Shown here in pieces: positions 56,419 through 64,000 of a stretch of 64,000 nucleotides of DNA. This stretch comes from Pseudomonas tritici (lineage in GTDB: Bacteria > Pseudomonadota > Gammaproteobacteria > Pseudomonadales > Pseudomonadaceae). The stretch spans positions 2,356,001 through 2,420,000 of the forward strand of contig NZ_CP077084.1 in NCBI RefSeq assembly GCF_014268275.3, written 5' to 3'. The first letter of the stretch is position 1, and each line of letters starts with the position of its first letter. The notes under the pieces are model-generated. The model was not told where the DNA came from and made no database searches. It was given only the letters and a program-made list of their open reading frames with translations. The position numbers and the translations under genes were made by a program.

Positions 56419-56958
56419 TTATTCAAAGGGTTCGGGTGTCGCAGCCATCACTGGCAGGTTTGCCGCTTCCCATGCATCCAAGCCATCGCGATACCAGTAC
56501 ACAGAGGTATAGCCCAGCTCGGCGGCTCGTTTTACCGCGTTCCAACTCAGCCAGCAATCGGAGCGGCAGTAGAACACCAGCGGGCGTGCCAGGTTGCCGC
56601 CGGTGAACTTGTACAGATGTCGCACGAGATAGCCTTGCCATTCCGGTGAGAGGTCACCGTCGCCGGTGTTGGCCAGCCAGTGGCTGCCGGGCAGGTTGGC
56701 GTGGGGCTGGTCTTCGATGAAACGGCCTTGCAGCCACTGGCGCCGGTACACGTCGATCAGAACCGGTGCGGGCGTCTGGTTGAGCAGGGCTTGCAGGGCC
56801 GGGGTGTCGACGATGGTCGCACCGGGCAGTTGATCGGGCGTAGGACTGCGGTACAGGCTGATGCGGTAGCCGTCGGCGGAAAACAGGGGTGGGTCGGCGT
56901 GTACGTGCGTGATGAACAGGCACAACAGGGCCGCTAGGGGCAGTCGAACGGGCAGCAT
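56419..56958 (-). CDS. PQQ-dependent catabolism-associated CXXCW-motif protein (rhodanese-like)
   Basis: The product has 179 residues with a signal peptide (LPVRLPLAALLCLFITHVHA) and a rhodanese-like fold with the marker VFYCRSDCWLSWNA (two Cys, then Trp). Members are found beside PQQ alcohol dehydrogenases. It probably acts in the periplasm; exact role unknown. It ends 27 bp after erbR on the same strand. Confidence 0.85.
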   Translation of the reverse strand: MLPVRLPLAALLCLFITHVHADPPLFSADGYRISLYRSPTPDQLPGATIVDTPALQALLNQTPAPVLIDVYRRQWLQGRFIEDQPHANLPGSHWLANTGDGDLSPEWQGYLVRHLYKFTGGNLARPLVFYCRSDCWLSWNAVKRAAELGYTSVYWYRDGLDAWEAANLPVMAATPEPFE

Positions 56959-57113
56959 GGTGGGTCCAGTCGTTATCGTTATGCACCTATTACACGCCAG
57001 TCCCGCTGCCTTGGGAATGCGACGATAGACAGCAAAACCAGTACCAAAGTAGTAGGTCGCGGCGCGGCGCGGGGTTCTAGCATGGGACGAGAGCCGCTGC
57101 CATTGGAGGCATT

Positions 57114-57740
57114 ATGAATATCCTGTTGGTCGATGATCACGCCGTGGTCCGCCTGGGCTATGCCGGACTGTTGCGCAGCGGCCTGCCGGGCGTGGTGGTG
57201 CGTGACGCGGCCAGTGGCGAAGAAGCCCTGGCGCGCGTGCATGAGGCGGTGCCCAACCTTGTGATCATCGGCTTCGGCCTGCCGGGCATCAGCGGCCTGG
57301 AAACCACCCGCCGCCTGCGCCAGCGCTTGCCGCAGTTGCGCGTGCTGTTTTTCAGCCAGCACGCCGAGTTGCCCCTGGTGCGCCAGGCTCTGGAGGCGGG
57401 CGCATCGGGCTACCTGACCAAAAGCGCGTCGCCTGCGGTGATGCTGGATGCGGTGGAGCGCATCCTCGACGGTCACACCTATATCGAACAGGACTTGGCG
57501 ACCCAACTGGCCTATCACCCCACAGACCGCCGTTTGCAGAGCATGACCCAGCGCGAACTGGAGATTTTCCTGATGCTCGCCAGAGGTACCCCGGCCCGCT
57601 CGATTGCGGCCCAGCTGAGTATCAGCAGCAAGACCGTGTCCAATTACCTGACCTTGCTCAAGAGCAAGCTGCAGGTGAGTTCCCATGCTGAGTTGGTGCA
57701 TTTGGGGATTGATATGGGGGTGGTGCGGGTGGCGGGATGA
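57114..57740 (+). CDS. exaE: LuxR-type response regulator ExaE (EraR) with non-phosphorylatable receiver
   Basis: The product has 208 residues; GGAGG is 4 nt before the ATG. The receiver has VDDH (residues 6-9) and Lys in YLTKSA, but the position normally held by the phospho-Asp reads VIIGFGLPG, that is Gly53 (codon GGC at 57270-57272). The LuxR helix-turn-helix (RGTPARSIAAQLSISSKTVSNYL) is intact. In P. aeruginosa ExaE pairs with the kinase ExaD next to it; no such kinase gene is here. Activity without phosphorylation, or loss of function, are the two possibilities. Confidence 0.85.
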   Translation: MNILLVDDHAVVRLGYAGLLRSGLPGVVVRDAASGEEALARVHEAVPNLVIIGFGLPGISGLETTRRLRQRLPQLRVLFFSQHAELPLVRQALEAGASGYLTKSASPAVMLDAVERILDGHTYIEQDLATQLAYHPTDRRLQSMTQRELEIFLMLARGTPARSIAAQLSISSKTVSNYLTLLKSKLQVSSHAELVHLGIDMGVVRVAG

Positions 57741-57760
57741 CAGTGGCGACGCAAATCCCC

Positions 57761-57865
57761 TGTGGGAGCGGGCTTGCTCGCGAATGCAGTGTGTCAGTCA
57801 CCCAATCCATTACTGATCCACCGCATTCGCGAGCAAGTCGAATCGTCGCACCGCCGCTCCCACAT
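57761..57865. repeat. REPIN element 3 with altered right arm
   Basis: The left arm is the same REP as in elements 1 and 2. The right arm carries about 16 extra bases (TCGAATCGTCGCACCG region, 57838-57853) between GAGCAAG and CCGCTCCCACA, breaking the stem. It lies between exaE and the pentapeptide-repeat gene. Confidence 0.85.
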
Positions 57866-57880
57866 TTGGATTGCGTTGTC

Positions 57881-58528
57881 TCAGCGATCCCAAGTTGTGG
57901 GGCAGTCCGTGCAGCCCTCCATATTCGCATCCTGAAAGTTCGCATAGTGCTGGCGACTCCCCGTGAGCGTGGCCTTCTCCAGGTTGCTTTCACCGAACTT
58001 GGCCTCCTGCAGATTGGCATCACTGAGGTCCGCGCCTTGCAGGTCGGCCTTGCTCAACCACGTCATTTCCAGGTCAGCCGCACGAAGGTTGGCCTTGTGC
58101 ATCTTCGCCCCTGACAACCGAGCAAATTGCAGGTAGGCCGCGCTGAGGTTGGCGTTTTCGAATTGCGCGCCCTGGGCAAACATCCCCCAGCCTTGCACGG
58201 CCATCAACGTGGCACCGGTAAAGTCGGCCAGGCGCAGATTGGCTTGCTGCAGGCTGGCGCGGGTCAGGTTGGCGCCTTGCAGTTGGGCTTTTTCCAGATT
58301 GGCGAGGTCCAGGTTGGCGTGGCGCAAATCCGCATCGCGCAAATCGGCACCGGCCAGGTTCATTTTGCTCAGGTTCTGGTTGCGCAGGTTGGCGCCCTTG
58401 AGGTTGGCGCCGGGGCACTGGCTGTGTTCGGCGATGGTGCAACCGTTGATGATCAGGGGGGCGTCGTCGCCGTCGTCGGCATGGGCGAAGGGTAGGGACA
58501 GTAGCAGTAATAAAGGCAGGTAGTTCAT
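57881..58528 (-). CDS. pentapeptide-repeat protein
   Basis: The product has 215 residues: a signal peptide (MNYLPLLLLLSLPFAHA) and then about twenty-five A(D/N)Lxx-type repeats (GANLKGANLRNQNLSKMNLA and on). It should form a right-handed quadrilateral helix in the periplasm. In P. aeruginosa a pentapeptide protein also lies by exaA (PA1981). Role unknown. Confidence 0.85.
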   Translation of the reverse strand: MNYLPLLLLLSLPFAHADDGDDAPLIINGCTIAEHSQCPGANLKGANLRNQNLSKMNLAGADLRDADLRHANLDLANLEKAQLQGANLTRASLQQANLRLADFTGATLMAVQGWGMFAQGAQFENANLSAAYLQFARLSGAKMHKANLRAADLEMTWLSKADLQGADLSDANLQEAKFGESNLEKATLTGSRQHYANFQDANMEGCTDCPTTWDR

Positions 58529-58537
58529 CTCGAAACC

Positions 58538-58673
58538 TTGTAGTGAGCGGGCTTGCCCCGCGCTGGGCGGCGAAGCCGCCCCAACAGGGACGGCGCCGTG
58601 TTTCAGAGAGACCGAGACGCCTGTGTTTGGGGCCGCTTCGCAGCCCAGCGCGGGGCAAGCCCGCTCACTACAA
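58538..58673. repeat. long inverted repeat, third REP-like family
   Basis: The ends read TTGTAGTGAGCGGGCTTGCC and its inverted copy; further inside, GGGCGGCGAAGCCGCCCC adds a second stem. It lies between the pentapeptide gene and the end of exaA, and differs in sequence from the other two families. Confidence 0.85.
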
Positions 58674-58695
58674 AGGCGGTCTCGTATTCACAAGG

Positions 58696-60588
58696 TTATT
58701 TCTGGGCGGTCTTGTTATCCCAACTCGGGATCTTGAACACCCAGAACGATCCACCCTGTGCCACCGGCTTGGTCAGCTCGGCCATGTCGCCGCCCCACAG
58801 CGGCACCGCGCCGCCATAGCCGACCGTCACGCCGACGTACTGCTCGCCATCCTGTTCCCAGGTGATCGGCGGCGAGACGATGCCGCTGCCGGTCTGGAAC
58901 TTCCACAGTTCCTTGCCGGTTTTTGCGTCGAAAGCCTTGAAGAAACCGTCGCCGGTCCCGGTGAACACCAGGTTGCCCTTGGTCGCCAGCACGCCGGCCC
59001 ACAGCGGCAGGGCTTCCTTGTGTTCCCACACCACCTTGCCGGTGGTCGGGTTCATCGCACGCAGGGTGCCAACGTGGTCGTCATACATACGCTTGATGCG
59101 AAAGCCCATCCCAAGGTAAGCCGAGCCTTTCTTGTAGTTGACCTCTTCGGTCCAGTACTCCTCTTTCCACTGATTGCCCGGGATGTAGAACAGGCCGGTG
59201 TCCTGGCTGTAGGCCATGGGATTCCAGTTTTTGCCACCAAGGAACGGCGGCGAGACTTCCACCGGCTTGCCCTTGGTTTCACCGGGCAATGGCTTGGCCG
59301 GACGCTGGCCTTCGTTCTCCACGGGGCGGCCGGTCTTCAGGTCGATGTGGCTGGCCCAAGTGATGTTGTCGACAAACGGGAAGGCGTTCTGCAGCTTGCC
59401 GTTGTTGCGGTCCACCACATAGAAGAAGCCGTTGCGGTCAGCGTGGCCGGTGGCCTTGATGACCTTGCCGTCCTTGTCCTTGTAGTCGAACAGCACCAGT
59501 TCGTTGTTGCCGGAGAAGTCCCAGGCATCGTTCGGCGTGTGCTGGTAGAACCACTTCACTTCGCCTGTGCTGGGGTCGACGCCGACCTGGCCCGAGGTGT
59601 AGAGGCTGTCGAAATCGTGGGGGTTGCCGTCCTTGGAGGTGCGCGCCCAGGTGTTCCATGGGCCAGGGTTGCCGGCACCGACGATGATGGTGTTGGTCTC
59701 GGCATCAAAGCTCGCGCTCTGCCAAGGCGCGCCGCCGCCGTGGCTCCAGGCCTCGACTTTGCCGGTTTCGGTGGTCGGGTCATCTGGCCACGAAGGAGCC
59801 TTGACGTCGCCGGTCGGGGTGCTGTCCTTGCCGTTCAGGCGGCCCATATGGCCTTCCACGAACGGACGCATCCAGACCTCTTCGCCGGTGTCCGGGTCGC
59901 GCGCAAACAACTGGCCGACCACGCCAAATTCATCGCCGGAGCTGCCGTGGATCAGCAGCACCTTGCCGCTGACCTTGTCTTTGACCAGCACCGGGGCGCC
60001 GGTCATGGTGTAGCCGGCGGCGTGGTCACCAAACTTCTTGTTCCACACCACTTTGCCGGTGTTTTTGTCGAGGGCAATCAGGCGCGCGTCGAGGGTGCCG
60101 AAGTAGATCTTATCGCCAAAGATCGCCGCGCCACGGTTGACCACGTCACAGCACGGGCGAATGTTGTCGGGCAGGCGGTGGTTGTAGGTCCACAGGCGCT
60201 TGCCGGTCTTCGCATCAAGGGCGAACACACGGGAATACGAGCCGGTGACGTAGACCACGCCGTCATTGACGATGGCCTGGGATTCCTGGCCGCGTTGCTT
60301 CTCGTCGCCGAACGAGTAGGACCAGGCCGGGGTGAGCTTGAACACGTTCTTGTCGTTGACCTGGGCCAGGGGGCTCCAGCGTTGGGCGTTGGTGCCCATG
60401 CCGTATTGCAGCACGTCCTTGGTCGTCAGGTGGTCGTTGGCGATGTCTTCCCAGGTGACGTTGTGGGTTGGCTTCGCAGGTTCGGCGGCAGCAGAGCTTG
60501 CAGCACTGAGGGACAGGCTGCCCACCAGCAGAAAGGCTTGCACGGCAAGGCTTAGGGGTGAGCGGGCGGGTAGCGATCTTATTGTCAT
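58696..60588 (-). CDS. exaA: PQQ-dependent ethanol/methanol dehydrogenase
   Basis: The ATG at 60588 gives 630 residues with a signal peptide to about residue 35 (GSLSLSAASSAAA). The eight-bladed propeller is visible by repeated W-docking motifs (TGKRLWTYNHRL, TGKVVWNKKFG, TGKELWKFQTG), and the vicinal disulfide ring is in IRPCCDVVN. It oxidises ethanol to acetaldehyde in the periplasm with PQQ and Ca2+. The gene is divergent from exaB. Confidence 0.95.
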   Translation of the reverse strand: MTIRSLPARSPLSLAVQAFLLVGSLSLSAASSAAAEPAKPTHNVTWEDIANDHLTTKDVLQYGMGTNAQRWSPLAQVNDKNVFKLTPAWSYSFGDEKQRGQESQAIVNDGVVYVTGSYSRVFALDAKTGKRLWTYNHRLPDNIRPCCDVVNRGAAIFGDKIYFGTLDARLIALDKNTGKVVWNKKFGDHAAGYTMTGAPVLVKDKVSGKVLLIHGSSGDEFGVVGQLFARDPDTGEEVWMRPFVEGHMGRLNGKDSTPTGDVKAPSWPDDPTTETGKVEAWSHGGGAPWQSASFDAETNTIIVGAGNPGPWNTWARTSKDGNPHDFDSLYTSGQVGVDPSTGEVKWFYQHTPNDAWDFSGNNELVLFDYKDKDGKVIKATGHADRNGFFYVVDRNNGKLQNAFPFVDNITWASHIDLKTGRPVENEGQRPAKPLPGETKGKPVEVSPPFLGGKNWNPMAYSQDTGLFYIPGNQWKEEYWTEEVNYKKGSAYLGMGFRIKRMYDDHVGTLRAMNPTTGKVVWEHKEALPLWAGVLATKGNLVFTGTGDGFFKAFDAKTGKELWKFQTGSGIVSPPITWEQDGEQYVGVTVGYGGAVPLWGGDMAELTKPVAQGGSFWVFKIPSWDNKTAQK

Positions 60589-60659
60589 GGTTGCAGTTCC
60601 CAGTGGAGGTTTTGGCCTGCACAGGTTGCTGCCTGGACGGGTTGGCGAATACGGAAAAA

Positions 60660-60678
60660 GTCCCGGTGTTGCCGGGAC
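60660..60678. promoter_or_regulatory. palindrome in the exaA-exaB divergent region
   Basis: GTCCCGG at 60660-60666, TGTTG, and CCGGGAC at 60672-60678 form a perfect 7-bp inverted repeat 72 bp from the exaA start. It could be an operator for ErbR or ExaE, or an mRNA leader hairpin of exaA. No known motif is matched. Confidence 0.4.
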
Positions 60679-60842
60679 AATTTCCCGAACCGCCTCTGAT
60701 TTAGCAGTGCCCCACAAGGCCTGCTACCAACGGATGAGAACCCGCCCACCAAAGCAGCATTCGGGTGCTGCCGGGCGCTTCCTAAGATGGTTGCCATAGC
60801 CTCTGCCAAGAGGTTTTGCGTGCACTCCTGAGGGAAAAAATA

Positions 60843-61304
60843 ATGACAACAAAACGCAACGCCTTGCTGACCGCCTGCCTCCTTACCGCTGCGATAGGTG
60901 CCGGTTCCGCCTGGGCCCACGGCAACGTGACCCCAACGGCCGTGGAAACCAAAGGCCTCACCCCGATCAAGGAGGCCGGCGTGCCGCTGGACGCCGATGG
61001 CTGGGCCGCGACCAACCCGTATCGCACCTCCCCAGAGCATGACAAGGCCGTCGAAGTCGGTGCCTCGGCGTACAACCAGAACTGCGCGGCGTGCCATGGC
61101 CTGGAAGCCAAGTCCGGTGGGATCGCCCCCGACCTGCGCATGCTGGATGCCGGTGACGCCGGGGATGAGTGGTTTGTCGAGCGGGTCCGCCACGGCGCCG
61201 TACGCGATGGCCGGGTGTACATGCCGAAAATGGCTGACTACCTGAGCCAGGAAGCCCTGTGGGCGGTGCGCACCTACCTCGACAGCGTGCACGTCGAGGA
61301 GTAA
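60843..61304 (+). CDS. exaB: cytochrome c550
   Basis: The ATG at 60843 gives 153 residues with a signal peptide (LLTACLLTAAIGAGSAWA). The single heme site is NCAACHGLEAK (Cys81, Cys84, His85) and Met is in RVYMPKM. It takes electrons from ExaA. It is first in an operon with the SoxYZ-like and metallohydrolase genes. Confidence 0.93.
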   Translation: MTTKRNALLTACLLTAAIGAGSAWAHGNVTPTAVETKGLTPIKEAGVPLDADGWAATNPYRTSPEHDKAVEVGASAYNQNCAACHGLEAKSGGIAPDLRMLDAGDAGDEWFVERVRHGAVRDGRVYMPKMADYLSQEALWAVRTYLDSVHVEE

Positions 61305-61307
61305 GCC

Positions 61308-62039
61308 ATGCTTCTGCGCGGGTGGTGGGTCTGCTGTTTGCCGATGCTGGCCTGGGGCGCGCCCGTCGACCCGGTGCCCTCGGTGATGTGGGGCTACTAC
61401 CACCAGCGTTTCCTCGACAATGCGCCGTTCGTATTCGACGCGCGCGTGAAGCTCTTGGCGCCGCCGTTCGCCGAGGACGCGCGCCAGGTGCCGCTGGAGA
61501 TTGATGCTCGTGCGTTCAAGGGCGAGGTGGTGAAGATCCTTGCCTGGGCCGAACTCAACCCGCTGCCACAGATTGTCGACTTCCAGCCGGTGCAGCGCGT
61601 GCTGCCGTGGCTGTCGATCCGGATTCGCATCGAACAGGCCACGCCGTTGCGCGCAGCGGTGTTGACCCGGGATGGCATGTGGCACGTCGTCGATGCCGCC
61701 GGCGGCGGTTGCACGGCGCCGAGCGTGGTGCGCACGCAAGCGGGTTGGGAAGACCACCTCGGCGAAGTGCTCGGCGGGCGCTACCCGCGCGCCGAATTCA
61801 GCCGGGTGAAGCTGCAAGTTGCCCATCCGATGGATAACGGCATGGTCAGCGGTATCCCCGAGTTCTTCATCAACAGCGCTGAGTTGCGCGGCGCTGATAA
61901 CGCCGTCTTGGCGCGCCTGGAACTGTTCCCCGCCGTCAGCGAAAACCCCAACCTGGCCTTCGACATCGAAGGCACCGGCCCCACGCGTTTGACCTTGCGC
62001 GACACCAGCGGCAGTCAATTCGAAGCGGTCATCCCATGA
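61308..62039 (+). CDS. quinoprotein dehydrogenase-associated SoxYZ-like carrier
   Basis: The product has 243 residues with a signal peptide (WWVCCLPMLAWGAP). The SoxY-type carrier segment is VVDAAGGGCTAPS with the Cys near the end of the SoxY half; a SoxZ-like half follows. Members accompany PQQ dehydrogenases. It lies 3 bp after exaB and overlaps the next gene by 4 bp. Confidence 0.85.
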   Translation: MLLRGWWVCCLPMLAWGAPVDPVPSVMWGYYHQRFLDNAPFVFDARVKLLAPPFAEDARQVPLEIDARAFKGEVVKILAWAELNPLPQIVDFQPVQRVLPWLSIRIRIEQATPLRAAVLTRDGMWHVVDAAGGGCTAPSVVRTQAGWEDHLGEVLGGRYPRAEFSRVKLQVAHPMDNGMVSGIPEFFINSAELRGADNAVLARLELFPAVSENPNLAFDIEGTGPTRLTLRDTSGSQFEAVIP

Positions 62040-63001
62040 CCCGGCGCTGGATTCTGCTCTGGCTGATCATGCTCAGCCAGCCGGTGCTGGCCGAGCTGGA
62101 TTACGGCCTGAAACCCCGCCTGATCGCCGACGACACCTGGCTGCTGGAGGGCAGCACCGACAATTTCGGCAAGGACAATGGCGGCAACATCGTCAACGTC
62201 GGGTTCATCGTCACCGAACCCGGTGTGGTGGTGATCGACACCGGGCCGTCCAAGCGCTACGGCGAAGCCTTGCGACAGGCCATCGCCAGCGTCACCGATA
62301 AGCCGGTGATCCAGGTGTTGCTGACTCACCACCACCCCGACCATGCGCTCGGCAACCAAGCGTTCAAGGCGGTGCCCATCGGCGCCCTGGCCGGCACCGC
62401 CGAGTTACTGCACGAGCAGGGCGACAGCATGGCCGAGAACCTGTACCGCAGGGTTGGCGACTGGATGCGCGGCACTGAAGTGGTGTTGCCGAGTGAAGTG
62501 TTGCAAGCGGGTGTAAAAACCTTCGGCAGCCACGACCTGCAACTGCTGCACCTGCGCGGCCATACCGGTGCCGACCTGGCGATACACGACCGGAAGACCG
62601 GCGTGCTGTTTGCCGGTGACCTGGTGTTCTACCAGCGCGCGCTCACCACGCCCAATTCACCGGGCCTTGCACTGTGGCTGGCGGATATCGCCACCCTGCA
62701 AGGCTTGCCCTGGACCCTGATCGTGCCCGGCCACGGCCCTATTGCGGCGGATGCAAAACCCTTCGAACAGATGCGCGACTACCTCACCTGGCTCGACCAG
62801 CTCCTGCGTGACGGCGCCGTCCAAGGTCGCGATATGCCTGAGCTGATCCGCAGCCCGATCCCCGAACGTTTCGCGGCGATCAACCTCAGCCGCTACGAAC
62901 TGATCCGCAGCGTGACCCACCTGTACCCGCAGTACGAACGCGAGCAGATGCAACGCCTGCACCCCAGACAACACCCACAACAAACAGAGGCCTCACCATG
63001 A
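62036..63001 (+). CDS. quinoprotein relay system zinc metallohydrolase
   Basis: The product has 321 residues: a signal peptide ([14 protein letters not shown]), then a metallo-beta-lactamase fold with [24 protein letters not shown] and VPGHGP. The family is found beside PQQ dehydrogenases with the SoxYZ-like carrier, with which it likely acts. It overlaps the exaC start by 4 bp. Confidence 0.88.
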   Translation: MTRRWILLWLIMLSQPVLAELDYGLKPRLIADDTWLLEGSTDNFGKDNGGNIVNVGFIVTEPGVVVIDTGPSKRYGEALRQAIASVTDKPVIQVLLTHHHPDHALGNQAFKAVPIGALAGTAELLHEQGDSMAENLYRRVGDWMRGTEVVLPSEVLQAGVKTFGSHDLQLLHLRGHTGADLAIHDRKTGVLFAGDLVFYQRALTTPNSPGLALWLADIATLQGLPWTLIVPGHGPIAADAKPFEQMRDYLTWLDQLLRDGAVQGRDMPELIRSPIPERFAAINLSRYELIRSVTHLYPQYEREQMQRLHPRQHPQQTEASP

Positions 63002-64000
63002 TCTACGCACAACCTGGCACCCCCGGCGCCATCGTCAGCTTCAAGCCGCGCTACGGCAATTACATCGGCGGTGAGTTTGTCGCGCCGATCAATGGCGAGT
63101 ACTTCACCAATACCTCGCCGGTCACCGGCGAAGTCATCGCCGAGTTCCCGCGCTCCAGCGCCGCCGATATCGACAAGGCCCTCGACGCCGCCCACGCCGC
63201 CGCTGATGCCTGGGGCAAGACATCGGCCCAGGACCGCTCGCGGGTGTTGCTGAAAATCGCCGACCGCATCGAGCAGAACCTCGAAGTGCTGGCCGTGGCC
63301 GAGACCTGGGACAACGGCAAGGCCGTGCGCGAAACCCTCAACGCCGACGTGCCGCTGGCTGCTGACCATTTCCGCTACTTCGCCGGTTGCATCCGCGCCC
63401 AGGAAGGCGGCGCCGCCGAGATCAACGAACTGACCACCGCCTATCACTTCCACGAGCCATTGGGTGTGGTCGGGCAGATCATTCCGTGGAACTTCCCGCT
63501 GCTGATGGCTGCTTGGAAACTTGCGCCGGCGTTGGCCGCCGGTAACTGCATCGTGCTCAAGCCGGCTGAGCAGACGCCGCTGTCGATCATGGTATTTGCC
63601 GAGCTGATCAATGATCTGCTGCCGCCGGGCGTGCTCAACATCGTGCAAGGCTTTGGCCGCGAAGCGGGGGAGGCGTTGGCCACCAGCAAGCGCATCGCCA
63701 AGATCGCCTTCACCGGCTCCACCCCGGTGGGCGCGCACATCATGCACGCGGCGGCCGAGAACATTATTCCGTCCACCGTAGAGCTGGGCGGCAAGTCGCC
63801 GAATATCTTCTTTGAAGACATCATGCAGGCCGAGCCGCAATTTATCGAAAAAGCCGCCGAAGGCTTGGTGCTGGCGTTCTTCAACCAGGGCGAAGTGTGC
63901 ACCTGCCCATCGCGGGCGCTGGTGCAGGAGTCGATCTACGATGCGTTCATGGCCGAGGTGATGAAGAAGATCGTCAAGATCAAGCGCGGCAACCCGCTGG
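62998..64000 (+). CDS. exaC: NAD+-dependent aldehyde dehydrogenase (3' end outside window)
   Basis: 334 residues are visible of about 506. [23 protein letters not shown] (catalytic Glu in the same strand) and [13 protein letters not shown] (catalytic Cys) are the AcoD/ExaC-type motifs. It oxidises acetaldehyde to acetate in the cytoplasm. The ATG overlaps the metallohydrolase stop. Confidence 0.93.
   Translation, partial: MIYAQPGTPGAIVSFKPRYGNYIGGEFVAPINGEYFTNTSPVTGEVIAEFPRSSAADIDKALDAAHAAADAWGKTSAQDRSRVLLKIADRIEQNLEVLAVAETWDNGKAVRETLNADVPLAADHFRYFAGCIRAQEGGAAEINELTTAYHFHEPLGVVGQIIPWNFPLLMAAWKLAPALAAGNCIVLKPAEQTPLSIMVFAELINDLLPPGVLNIVQGFGREAGEALATSKRIAKIAFTGSTPVGAHIMHAAAENIIPSTVELGGKSPNIFFEDIMQAEPQFIEKAAEGLVLAFFNQGEVCTCPSRALVQESIYDAFMAEVMKKIVKIKRGNPL

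Noticed and set aside
58543..60555. Plus-strand frame of 670 codons opposite exaA
   Set aside because: Antisense shadow of the PQQ dehydrogenase; no start signal.

Overview
The window looks like a chromosomal segment of a fluorescent pseudomonad (Pseudomonas fluorescens group). Reasons: GC-rich coding DNA; REP/REPIN palindromes typical of that group; an ethanol-oxidation (exa) region arranged much as in P. aeruginosa; a nosP-nahK pair; and fecIRA, codBA and queD neighbourhoods of Pseudomonas type. There are no tRNA or rRNA genes, CRISPR arrays or recognisable transposases.

Region by region. (1) 1-3.6 kb, minus strand: an isonitrile-type operon (isnA/pvcA isonitrile synthase, isnB/pvcB Fe/2OG dioxygenase, then an AsnB-type amidotransferase cut by the left edge), preceded by an AT-rich intergenic region. 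(2) 4.1-7.8 kb, minus: alpha/beta hydrolase, GH15 glycosidase and an SDR. (3) 8.0-16.0 kb, plus: a tightly packed eight-gene operon (HAD phosphatase, transaldolase-like protein, sulfotransferase, SDR, saccharopine-dehydrogenase-like protein, glycine/sarcosine N-methyltransferase-like enzyme, MFS transporter, APS kinase) followed by an ABATE/CGNR zinc-finger regulator. It contains no PKS, NRPS or other classical signature enzyme and looks like an undescribed pathway for a sulfated, N-methylated small molecule. This is the strongest candidate for a new system. (4) 16-20 kb: fecIRA iron-citrate uptake and signalling, with a possible Fur box. (5) 20.1-22.8 kb: three genes, each behind its own HrpL-type hrp box, two of them with HrpK/HrpF-like repeats; they are probably type III secretion substrates lying apart from any apparatus. 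(6) 22.8-25.3 kb: an MFS transporter, a large inverted repeat and a DapF-fold protein in which both catalytic cysteines are serine. (7) 25.6-31.4 kb: a type VI secretion vgrG island (VgrG, DUF4123 adaptor, lipoprotein probably acting as immunity protein, class 3 lipase effector). (8) 31.4-40.8 kb: cytosine use (codB-pucR-codA), Nudix, GNAT, queD, patatin-like protein, and a PepSY-PepSY-response regulator-histidine kinase operon. (9) 40.9-52.5 kb: two chemoreceptors, a Na+/H+ antiporter, trhP, a CcdA-thioredoxin fusion, an AI-2E family transporter, three small genes and a shikimate-dehydrogenase-like gene. (10) 52.6-64 kb: nosP-nahK, erbR, and the PQQ-dependent ethanol oxidation module (CXXCW protein, exaE, exaA, exaB, SoxYZ-like carrier, metallohydrolase, exaC cut by the right edge).

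How the genes work together. In the last block ExaA oxidises alcohols in the periplasm and passes electrons to ExaB, ExaC oxidises the aldehyde, and ErbR and ExaE control expression. Here ExaE has Gly where the phospho-accepting Asp should be, and its partner kinase ExaD is not adjacent, so this branch may no longer run on phosphorylation. In the sulfation cluster the local APS kinase would supply PAPS to the sulfotransferase and the MFS protein would export the product. All functions are read from sequence motifs and remembered family features; no database search was possible.
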